Shown in pieces: positions 14,621 through 20,710 of a stretch of 31,039 bases of DNA. The position numbers and the translations under genes were made by a program. Every line of letters starts with the position of its first letter. The stretch's first letter is position 1. Under the pieces are notes generated by a model that worked only from the letters and a program-made list of their open reading frames with translations, did not search any database and had not been told where the DNA came from. Source of the stretch: a virus; IMG/VR virus record IMGVR_UViG_3300034093_000500, positions 1 through 31,039 of that record. One strand, 5' to 3'.

Positions 14621-14646
14621 TAGTCTTCCCATCCCGAGAAAGTCGA

Positions 14647-15108
14647 TTAAGCTACAGTAGTACCTACTAGTGCAACACGAGTAACTGTACATGTGCCGCC
14701 AACCGCATCAGTAATAGCTGTTTCTAAAATACTGAAACCACCACCTGTTTCACTGATAGCTAATTGTGCGCTGCCAGCAACTGACACATTACCTGCGTTG
14801 GTGTTGAAGTCTGGTGCTAAGAAGCAGAATGTGCTGTCGCCTTCAGTTGTGCTAGGAGCAAAAATTGCAAATACTTCTGAAGTTACTTGCACTGCACGAA
14901 CAACTTTGCTCCAGGCGCTGTTAGCTGCCGCTGGTGTTGCTGTTAGATCTTCACCTGTAACTACAACTTGAAACAAACGTAAGTTTGGTGTGTTGAAAGT
15001 TAAAAGTGGGTATGCGCCACTTGCGTCTAGACCTGATAGGGCTGCGCCTGGGCTTTGCTTAACTACTAAGTAGTTTGCTGCTACGTCTGTTCCGATTAAA
15101 CTTGGCAT
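14647..15108 (-). CDS. Probable abundant structural (decoration-type) protein
   Basis: 153 residues, nearly all beta strand with small residues: Ala/Thr/Ser/Val/Gly rich, almost no lysine. It starts MPSLIGTDVAANYLVVKQSP and ends TCTVTRVALVGTTVA. Composition and size suit a head decoration or tail tube-like structural protein; no family is certain. It sits in its own transcription unit: a late-type octamer, a leader hairpin, AGGAGA 8 nt before the ATG and a strong UUCG terminator downstream, which together indicate high expression. Confidence 0.75.
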   Translation of the reverse strand: MPSLIGTDVAANYLVVKQSPGAALSGLDASGAYPLLTFNTPNLRLFQVVVTGEDLTATPAAANSAWSKVVRAVQVTSEVFAIFAPSTTEGDSTFCFLAPDFNTNAGNVSVAGSAQLAISETGGGFSILETAITDAVGGTCTVTRVALVGTTVA

Positions 15109-15135
15109 AATAATATCTCCTCTGATTTATGCTTT

Positions 15136-15155
15136 AAGCCACGACTCTGTGGCCT
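15136..15155 (-). promoter_or_regulatory. Leader hairpin of the abundant structural gene
   Basis: Inverted repeat GCCAC/GTGGC extended to about 7 bp with one G-U pair and a 6-nt loop, close to the predicted 5' end of the transcript. Probably protects the mRNA. Confidence 0.45.
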
Positions 15156-15164
15156 TTGTAATAT

Positions 15165-15172
15165 TATTTAGC
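15165..15172 (-). promoter_or_regulatory. Late-type octamer GCTAAATA
   Basis: 56 nt before the ATG at 15108; the leader between holds the hairpin and the Shine-Dalgarno sequence. Confidence 0.45.
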
Positions 15173-15207
15173 CAGACTGTCCAAAAACTATTAGATACGG
15201 CCGGTTT

Positions 15208-15798
15208 TTAGCGATCAAAAGTCAGCTTGCTAGACAAGTGTTGCGACAGATCGTTCATCAAATCAAACATGGGCATACGATTCCTAAACTCGTTAAGTAT
15301 GCTGTAGGACAAGGAAGTTATGTCAGATTCTGACGGATTGTGATGACTTATCATTCTACGTATTTCTTTAGATCCGTGATTAGTAATGCCCAGGGCCTGT
15401 TCTACTCGCATGATAAAATAAATGTCTCGATTTCCCGAATTAGTTAAGCTATTTAAATACCCATTTAATGCCATTAGCGGTAAGTGTGTGCGCTGGCGCT
15501 GTTCTTTAGCATGGGGACTATTAAAAATGTGTTCTACTTTTGCGGGATCAGCACTGACGAAATACATTAAGTTGTGTAGGTCAGTACCGTTGCTTCTAAA
15601 CTCACTATAAGGATAGTAAGAAGTTGTTTGTTTAGCATAGCGTTCTGCCAGTGCTTTAGTTTGTTTATTGTGAGCTAGGAATTCTAAAGTCAACAAGACT
15701 AGATATAGATTTTCACAAGTTTCTGTAAAGGTGAATTTTAGATCAGATTCTTTGTAGATCATTCGAGCTTCTTTGAGCTCGCGTATAAAATCCATCAT
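15208..15798 (-). CDS. Unrecognised 196-residue helical protein
   Basis: Starts at the ATG at 15798 in an ATGA overlap with the ligase-like gene; earlier in-frame starts overlap further. The N-terminus MMDFIRELKEARM has an LKE-A site like the capsid-targeting peptides nearby. The rest is mostly helical (TCENLYLVLLTLEFLAHN..., EQALGITNHGSKEIRRMISHH). I recall similar conserved proteins in T4-like cyanophages, without function. It is the last gene of the minus-strand operon starting at 18374. Confidence 0.7.
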   Translation of the reverse strand: MMDFIRELKEARMIYKESDLKFTFTETCENLYLVLLTLEFLAHNKQTKALAERYAKQTTSYYPYSEFRSNGTDLHNLMYFVSADPAKVEHIFNSPHAKEQRQRTHLPLMALNGYLNSLTNSGNRDIYFIMRVEQALGITNHGSKEIRRMISHHNPSESDITSLSYSILNEFRNRMPMFDLMNDLSQHLSSKLTFDR

Positions 15799-16958
15799 GT
15801 TGGTGTCCATCGTTTTCTTGGTACAAGTTTTACATTGCCAAATTTCTTACCAGCGCCTGCATAACGTACACGACCTTCACCTTGTGTATCCCATATCTCG
15901 CCTTGTGCTCCGGATTCAATTTGCTGTATGATCGAATCTTTTAGATTCATAATCTGTTTAACCAACGTGAATATAGCAATCAGCGGTTGTTGATTAGCGC
16001 CGGCAAGTTCTCTTATCTTTGCCTGTTTGTTTGCGCTGACTTTACTAGTTTCAAGCCAACTAAAAAATGGTTGTGCTCCTAGGCTGTCTAGTTGTTTAGC
16101 CTTGGCAGTTTGATTGACGTAGGTGTAGAGGATGTCTTTAAGATCACTTAGACCTGGAGTATCCATTAGAAAATTGTCAATTTCCTGTGCATGTTGTTGT
16201 AGGTATGCTTCTACTTTGTCTATGGCCTTGGTATTGATAGTTACCGGAGTTGAGTTATAAACTGGACCTTGAACTACCAGTTCTCTTGTGCCGTTGAACA
16301 TTGAAAAATCGTCTATTGGTTTCTGCGCACTGTCGTCCATACCAAACTGTGGGAAGAACGCATGTCCCACTACCATTACCTGCGCCTGCGCTATTCGTGA
16401 TCCTAGTTCACTATCGGCCTTGACATGATAACATGTTTGACTCTTAGGATTCGGACAGAATGTATAGGCACCTTCTTGGTCAATTGATGGGCGTTTTAAA
16501 AATAGTCCGTCTGCATAGACAAAGCCCACAAAGTCTCTAGGTGTAGCACGATCAAACAATGGATACAAGTTGGCAAACTCCTGTGCAAATGAGTTACGGG
16601 CTTGTTGTTCTTCAGGTGTCTTAGGTTTACCGCTTTGATTGGCAATGAAGTCTTTTACAGCTTCTGGATTATCTGTTTTAGCACCACGGCTCCAACCGTT
16701 GTGACCTGCTAGAATTAGGGGACCGTTTTTCTTTTCTCTGCCCCAATAGATTTGAGGATTGCCGTCCCACTTCATACGAATACTCTGTGAACCTTCTTGC
16801 GTGGCAATTTCTTTAATGTGTTGTAGTGCTTCTAGTGTGCCGTCACTTCCGTTGAAGAATACTAGATCTTCTAAATGGTTAAAGGTTCGGCCAAGTTTCT
16901 TTTTCTTTGCGGCCACTACAGCAGCTTCGGCTTCTTTTAGGAATTCATTTATTCTCAT
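15795..16958 (-). CDS. KxDG-motif ligase/nucleotidyltransferase-like protein with CTS-like N-terminus
   Basis: 387 residues. The N-terminus MRINEFLKEAEAAVVAAKKKK is a very good match to a T4 capsid-targeting peptide with a gp21-type cut (FLKE/A). SIRMKWDGNPQIYWGR (K63-W-D-G66) looks like motif I of ATP-dependent ligases and capping enzymes, where Lys takes AMP. FVGFVYADGLF and EGAYTF could be motifs III and IV, and KLVPRKRW near the C-terminus a motif V-like lysine segment. I recall this as a domain of unknown function in T4-like phages, so ligase activity is a hypothesis. SD AAGG lies 8 nt before the ATG. Confidence 0.6.
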   Translation of the reverse strand: MRINEFLKEAEAAVVAAKKKKLGRTFNHLEDLVFFNGSDGTLEALQHIKEIATQEGSQSIRMKWDGNPQIYWGREKKNGPLILAGHNGWSRGAKTDNPEAVKDFIANQSGKPKTPEEQQARNSFAQEFANLYPLFDRATPRDFVGFVYADGLFLKRPSIDQEGAYTFCPNPKSQTCYHVKADSELGSRIAQAQVMVVGHAFFPQFGMDDSAQKPIDDFSMFNGTRELVVQGPVYNSTPVTINTKAIDKVEAYLQQHAQEIDNFLMDTPGLSDLKDILYTYVNQTAKAKQLDSLGAQPFFSWLETSKVSANKQAKIRELAGANQQPLIAIFTLVKQIMNLKDSIIQQIESGAQGEIWDTQGEGRVRYAGAGKKFGNVKLVPRKRWTPT

Positions 16959-16963
16959 TGCTA

Positions 16964-18124
16964 TTACCTTAATCTTGCAATAGTCAACATTGCTGTTAGT
17001 TCAGGAGACTCTTTAACCGCTGTGGGATTTTGCTTTTGAAACTTAGCAAACTTTTTAGGGTCAACACCACGTGCGGCTGCAATATCTGCCGTTGGCATCA
17101 TTTGATGTGCTGCCGCAAGGGTTGCGTCGGTGTCAGTTCCGTCTCCAACTCTTGGAGCAACTTCGGTTGATCGAATGCCACTTACATGATCATTATTATG
17201 GCTAAGTTTGGCGGCACCTAAGTCGTAAGCCGTTGTGGTCTTGATCGGGCGGCCTTGGGCATCTACTTTTTGTGTAGATTGCAAAGGACCTTGATTATAG
17301 TCTGTAGTTTGACTACCATCTGCGTGTTTAGTTTGTTGTACACCTGCAAAGCGTGGACTAACAACATCGGCTTCTTTCATGCCTGCCAACTTTTTCATTC
17401 TATTAATAGATTCGAAGTGAGTATCTTCTGCTGGTTTCTTTTCAACCCAGTTAGGGTCTTGTCGGGCACGATCCAACAATGCGGCGGCTTCGTTATCGGG
17501 TAGTCCTTTCATGATGCCTTCTACGCTGCTTAAATTTGAAGAATTAGCCTGTGGTCCCATTAACACTTTTGCAATCTCGTCTAGGTCATCGGACACAAAG
17601 TTACCCTTCTTACCTTCAGGATTACGATCAAATAGTCCTTGCCAAGCTGACCACATATAGCCTTTGCTCTTGGCTAGCATAGCCAACATTAATTGTTTGT
17701 TGACGCCTTTGAATGGACTGCCTTGCGGAATATCATGTGTATGAAACTTTGCCACTCGGGGAGCATTACCCGTAACCATAATGTCAACTTGATGGTGCTG
17801 ATCGCCTACTGGTACATTTACATGTACATTGATGCCGCTTTGTGCTGTTTCTAATCCTTTGCCAGTAATGTAGTCATTAAGTGCTTTTCTAGCACTCTTA
17901 GCATCCTTAGCTTTGAAAAAATCTAATACTGTTTTTTCGTCTACAATAACGTCCATATCGCCGCTTTGCTGGCCGGGGCGGGGAGTTGCTGCAGAACCTA
18001 CAGGAATAGCTTCAATCCCCGTGCCTTGTAGAGTACCGTTAATTGTTTTTAGTATTGACGGAACATCTTTGTGATCAAATGGTTCTGCATTGGCAAATAC
18101 ATTGCCGCCTTCATTGAGTATCAT
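16964..18124 (-). CDS. Second nucleotidyltransferase-fold protein
   Basis: 386 residues from the ATG at 18124 (AGGAAG about 9 nt upstream); a start 23 codons earlier would overlap the previous gene by 83 nt. Pol-beta-type motif: VGSAATPRPGQQSGDMDVIVD (G43-S44, D56-x-D58) and HHQVDIMV (D114). Residues 115-230 are helical and may recognise the substrate; 242-252 reads RMKKLAGMKEA, and the C-terminal third is low complexity. The start MILNEGG could itself be cut after LNE. Next to another nucleotidyltransferase and a ligase-like gene, a nucleic-acid end-modifying set is conceivable. Confidence 0.7.
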   Translation of the reverse strand: MILNEGGNVFANAEPFDHKDVPSILKTINGTLQGTGIEAIPVGSAATPRPGQQSGDMDVIVDEKTVLDFFKAKDAKSARKALNDYITGKGLETAQSGINVHVNVPVGDQHHQVDIMVTGNAPRVAKFHTHDIPQGSPFKGVNKQLMLAMLAKSKGYMWSAWQGLFDRNPEGKKGNFVSDDLDEIAKVLMGPQANSSNLSSVEGIMKGLPDNEAAALLDRARQDPNWVEKKPAEDTHFESINRMKKLAGMKEADVVSPRFAGVQQTKHADGSQTTDYNQGPLQSTQKVDAQGRPIKTTTAYDLGAAKLSHNNDHVSGIRSTEVAPRVGDGTDTDATLAAAHQMMPTADIAAARGVDPKKFAKFQKQNPTAVKESPELTAMLTIARLR

Positions 18125-18374
18125 TATTCTTATCTTCCTGTATCTTTTTAATGCCACGCTTAAATTTAGCAGGCTCGGCTGTTCTAATGGCATTTAGGAA
18201 CCTACGCTCTAGTTCAGCGGCTGTTTCTAAGTCGTAGTTTTCGCGGATTAGAGAAATGAGATTAATAGCACTTTCAATTAGATTGGTGCCGCGACTTTCT
18301 ATTACTAAATCTTTATTACGATTAACGCCTAAATCGCTTAATTCTTGTAGTATCGATCTTGTGCTTTTTCTCAT
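18111..18374 (-). CDS. Small helical protein, first gene of operon
   Basis: 87 residues from the ATG at 18374 (AAGGGAT upstream). It begins MRKSTRSILQELSDLG and is helical throughout (LIESAINLISLIRENYDLETAAELERRFLNAIR), with a charged end. No family recognised. It overlaps the next gene by 14 nt. Both a sigma70 promoter and an exact late octamer precede it, so the operon 18374-15208 may be transcribed early and late. Confidence 0.65.
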   Translation of the reverse strand: MRKSTRSILQELSDLGVNRNKDLVIESRGTNLIESAINLISLIRENYDLETAAELERRFLNAIRTAEPAKFKRGIKKIQEDKNNDTQ

Positions 18375-18394
18375 TATTTGCAATCCCTTTGCTA

Positions 18395-18402
18395 TATTTA
18401 TA
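18395..18402 (-). promoter_or_regulatory. T4 late promoter consensus TATAAATA
   Basis: Exact late octamer 20 nt before the ATG at 18374, immediately downstream of the -10 box of a sigma70 promoter. Confidence 0.7.
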
Positions 18403-18404
18403 GC

Positions 18405-18433
18405 ATTATACATTCTATTTCAAAGTTAATCAA
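18405..18433 (-). promoter_or_regulatory. Sigma70 promoter of the 18374 operon
   Basis: TTGATT (18428-18433), 17-bp spacer, TATAAT (18405-18410). The predicted start site falls within the overlapping late octamer, giving a leader of about 24 nt. Confidence 0.6.
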
Positions 18434-18464
18434 GTGGCATTTTATATTGCATCTGCACAACTAG

Positions 18465-18472
18465 GATAAATA
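18465..18472 (+). promoter_or_regulatory. Late-type octamer GATAAATA (plus strand)
   Basis: 44 nt before the ATG at 18517. With the minus-strand promoters at 18395-18433 it makes this a divergent control region. Confidence 0.45.
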
Positions 18473-18516
18473 TATTAGTAGAAACCATGAGTAGCTACAA
18501 ACACACAGGGAATAAA

Positions 18517-18693
18517 ATGAAATATCTATCAGACAGAATGTTATCCATCCTAGAACGTTTAACCGAAATGTTCCCAGGAGACACATATCAAACCCGCTTA
18601 GATTATTATCTAGCAGACAAAGGCATTACCGATGCCGCACAGTTGGAAAACTACATCCGACAATTTAATTCTCAAAAGGAAACTTATCTATGA
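18517..18693 (+). CDS. Small 58-residue protein
   Basis: Starts at the ATG at 18517 (AGGGA 6 nt upstream) rather than the in-frame ATG at 18487. Charged and helical: MKYLSDRMLSILERLTEMF, then PGDTYQTRLDYYLADKGI and DAAQLENYIRQF. No family recognised. Its stop overlaps the next start as ATGA. First gene of the plus-strand island. Confidence 0.6.
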   Translation: MKYLSDRMLSILERLTEMFPGDTYQTRLDYYLADKGITDAAQLENYIRQFNSQKETYL

Positions 18694-18821
18694 ACTCAAT
18701 CTTAAACTCAATCTTAAACTCAATCTGGTCAGTACTCGAATCATTTGCACAAGCCCGTGCTGCTGCCGTTCTTGCTCGTCAAGGTCGCATTGAAGAAGCC
18801 AAAGCAGTCTACGGAAATTAA
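18690..18821 (+). CDS. 43-residue protein with N-terminal NSIL repeats
   Basis: ATGA overlap with the previous gene. The first 12 residues come from a 12-bp tandem repeat (three copies of NSI followed by L, L, W), giving an amphipathic hydrophobic start. The rest is a helix ending RAAAVLARQGRIEEAKAVY. It could lie on a membrane surface or form a small helical hairpin. Function unknown; too short for confident ORF prediction, but the overlap and codon pattern support it. Confidence 0.6.
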   Translation: MNSILNSILNSIWSVLESFAQARAAAVLARQGRIEEAKAVYGN

Positions 18822-18827
18822 TAAATA
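18820..18827 (+). promoter_or_regulatory. Late-type octamer AATAAATA, 5 nt before ATG
   Basis: Overlaps the stop of the 43-residue gene and ends 5 nt before the hydrolase ATG at 18833; no Shine-Dalgarno sequence in between. Confidence 0.4.
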
Positions 18828-18832
18828 TTGGC

Positions 18833-19408
18833 ATGAACTTGGTGTATATTCACGGGGCTAATGCCACTAGCGAGAGCTTTAATTATATTAAGAGTAAACT
18901 AGGGAATGGCCTAGACATTAACTACGATAGTCGTAATGGGTTTGAAAATAACCTAAAAGACATGCGATCAACCCTGCAGAACTATAAGAATCTAGTGTTT
19001 GTTGCACACAGTCTAGGTGGCATTTACAGCCTGCATTTGGCCAACTCGATGCCCGAGTCTGTTAAGGGTGCTGTAACATTAAGCACTCCGTATGGTGGCG
19101 CCGAAGTAGCAGATTATGCTCAATACTTTTTACCGTTTAGTAGGCTAATGCGTGACATTGGTCCTAGTTCGTGGGTAATGAAGCAGGCTAGGAACATTAA
19201 GATACAGCATCCTTGGACTAATATAGTAACAGTCAAAGGACAAAGTCCGTTTATGCATGAGGCAAATGATGGTGTTGTAACTATTGCCAGTCAGAAGCAT
19301 CATGAAGATATGGAACTAGTAGAAGTAGAATGTAACCACTATGAGGTTGTGCTCAGTGACGTAGTGGTTAAACTTATCAAGGAACGAGTAAACAAGTTCA
19401 AGAAATAA
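18833..19408 (+). CDS. Alpha/beta hydrolase (lipase/esterase type)
   Basis: 191 residues, compact. Oxyanion motif YIHGANAT near residue 5, nucleophile elbow VAHSLGGIYS (S60), acid D146 (EANDGVVT) and H169 (ECNHYEVV) form a complete Ser-Asp-His triad. The closest general match is small lipases and acylhydrolases; the substrate is unknown. It is followed directly by a phasin-like gene, raising the idea of a polyhydroxyalkanoate- or lipid-granule-related role (inference). No SD; an AATAAATA octamer ends 5 nt upstream, so the message may be leaderless. Confidence 0.85.
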   Translation: MNLVYIHGANATSESFNYIKSKLGNGLDINYDSRNGFENNLKDMRSTLQNYKNLVFVAHSLGGIYSLHLANSMPESVKGAVTLSTPYGGAEVADYAQYFLPFSRLMRDIGPSSWVMKQARNIKIQHPWTNIVTVKGQSPFMHEANDGVVTIASQKHHEDMELVEVECNHYEVVLSDVVVKLIKERVNKFKK

Positions 19409-19409
19409 G

Positions 19410-19438
19410 TTGCTTTTTTATCGCAGAGCATATATAAT
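19410..19438 (+). promoter_or_regulatory. Sigma70 promoter for the phasin-like gene
   Basis: TTGCTT (19410-19415), 17-bp spacer, TATAAT (19433-19438). The -35 box begins 2 nt after the hydrolase stop. The leader contains an inverted repeat TACAAC/GTTGTA (19441-19462) and AGGAGA before the ATG. Confidence 0.7.
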
Positions 19439-19492
19439 AGTACAACAGCAGAAGTTGTTGTAACACACAAACATAACACACAGGAGATTAAT

Positions 19493-19735
19493 ATGTTTAC
19501 ATCATTTGATACAATCATCGACACCGTTCAAGGTGCTCAAACTAAGTTCGTAGAAACCTACGTTACAGACAAAAAGATTCAAGCAGAGCTAGTTAAGCTA
19601 ACAGAAGCACAAGCTAAGTTTGCCAAAGGATCTTATCAAACTACCCTAAGTATTGCCGAAGCTGTATTTAAAACAACTAGCGATGCTGTTCAAACGCAAG
19701 TTAAGAAAGCAACTACTAAGAAGGAAACTGTATAA
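19493..19735 (+). CDS. Phasin-like protein
   Basis: 80 residues, one amphipathic helix bundle: MFTSFDTIIDTVQGAQTKF, then AELVKLTEAQAKFAKGSYQTT and FKTTSDAVQTQVKKATTKK. Alanine, glutamine and lysine content and periodicity match the phasin family, which coats polyhydroxyalkanoate granules; it is shorter than bacterial phasins (usually 100-190). I recall similar small proteins in T4-like cyanophages. AGGAGA sits 6 nt before the ATG. It is coupled to the next gene by TAATG and has its own strong promoter, so it is probably highly expressed. Confidence 0.6.
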   Translation: MFTSFDTIIDTVQGAQTKFVETYVTDKKIQAELVKLTEAQAKFAKGSYQTTLSIAEAVFKTTSDAVQTQVKKATTKKETV

Positions 19736-20004
19736 TGTCTGAATTCAATACACCAAAGCTACCAGAAGTAAAGTTCAGCAAGAACGGTTACGAAATCCGT
19801 ACAGATGTGTTGGCCATGGCCAAAGACGCTGTTATGGAAGAATATCATTCTAAGTTTCGTGGTTGGGAAATGTCAGTTGCCAAGGATGAAAAGACTGGGC
19901 AAGTTGTTACCAGAGTAGATATGCCAGAGTTTCCGGGTCTAGACAAGATTATGGAAGCAGCTGAAAAGTTTTATGGCTTCGTTAATACTGGCGCTAAAAA
20001 ATAA
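19735..20004 (+). CDS. Conserved-type small acidic protein, partner of the phasin-like gene
   Basis: 89 residues with an EF-x-x-P-K-L-P-E-V-K-F-S-K-N-G-Y-E-I-R-T start, a short helix (DVLAMAKDAVMEEYHSKF) and a C-terminal helix (FPGLDKIMEAAEKFYGFV). I recall near neighbours in T4-like cyanophages next to the phasin-like gene, without a known function. The stop of the phasin gene overlaps its start (TAATG). Followed 48 nt later by the bidirectional terminator. Confidence 0.7.
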   Translation: MSEFNTPKLPEVKFSKNGYEIRTDVLAMAKDAVMEEYHSKFRGWEMSVAKDEKTGQVVTRVDMPEFPGLDKIMEAAEKFYGFVNTGAKK

Positions 20005-20052
20005 ATTATATACTCGCATAGCGAACATTTAAGTTATAATATTATAAACAAA

Positions 20053-20076
20053 AAGGACTCTTCGGAGTCCTTTTTT
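20053..20076. terminator. Bidirectional rho-independent terminator
   Basis: 8-bp stem AAGGACTC/GAGTCCTT with TTCG loop; T6 follows on the plus strand, and an A-run before the stem gives T5 on the minus strand. It ends the plus-strand island (18517-20004) and the minus-strand fibre operon, whose stop codon (20075-20077) overlaps the T run. Confidence 0.9.
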
Positions 20077-20710
20077 ATTCATACGTTACTGTATCACTAT
20101 CGCCAAGCCGCCACTTGGGATTAGTTTCAACCACCCACTTCTTAGTGGCCACTTTAAAATCTGGATGTAACATTTCTTTAGGGTTGCTGGCAGCATCTAA
20201 AAACACACAGCGATTATTAGGCTGTGCGGCATACTGTCCGTTATCTAGTTCAATAAAGTTAAAACTCTTATGATCCTCTGGCCACTCGCTGTAACTTGTA
20301 TCAATAGTGTTAAGGTCTGGACTGGCATTATCCACAGTGAATAGATAGTTGCCTTGATAAAACTTCCTGTCTTTGGCGTAGACTTTACAGCTGAGATTGC
20401 GTAAGAATGCTTTCTGTATCACAGCAATGTCATAGCTAAAGCAGTCCCATATCTGTAGTGTGTCAAGTGACAGGAACTTGTCTGGTGCTAGATTGTCCTT
20501 CCGACTTACATAAGCGTGTAGGGGCAGCTTGTCATATAGCGCACCGTATCTAGGCAAATAGGATTCTATACGAAATGCTTGGCTACGCAGGCTTTTGATT
20601 GAAACCCATATGCAGGGCTCATACTCCCCGTGCCCACTTTTAAAATCATATAGAAACTCTCTGCGTACAAAGCAATGTATTGGAGGAAGGTTGGCTACTA
20701 GAAAACTCAT
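20075..20710 (-). CDS. Unrecognised 211-residue protein, last gene of fibre operon
   Basis: Mixed alpha/beta, aromatic rich, basic: starts MSFLVANLPPIHCFVRREFLYDF, with strands EPCIWVSIKSLRSQAF and later HAYVSRKDN. A globular cytoplasmic or assembly protein is likely. I recall conserved homologues beside fibre genes of T4-like cyanophages. The ATG overlaps the fibre stop (TGATG). A fibre chaperone or assembly catalyst is a reasonable guess from position only. Confidence 0.75.
   Translation of the reverse strand: MSFLVANLPPIHCFVRREFLYDFKSGHGEYEPCIWVSIKSLRSQAFRIESYLPRYGALYDKLPLHAYVSRKDNLAPDKFLSLDTLQIWDCFSYDIAVIQKAFLRNLSCKVYAKDRKFYQGNYLFTVDNASPDLNTIDTSYSEWPEDHKSFNFIELDNGQYAAQPNNRCVFLDAASNPKEMLHPDFKVATKKWVVETNPKWRLGDSDTVTYE

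Noticed and set aside
14579-14692. N-terminal 38-codon extension of the oxygenase-like protein
   Set aside because: It runs through the terminator of the upstream transcript and the end of that gene, with no family match.
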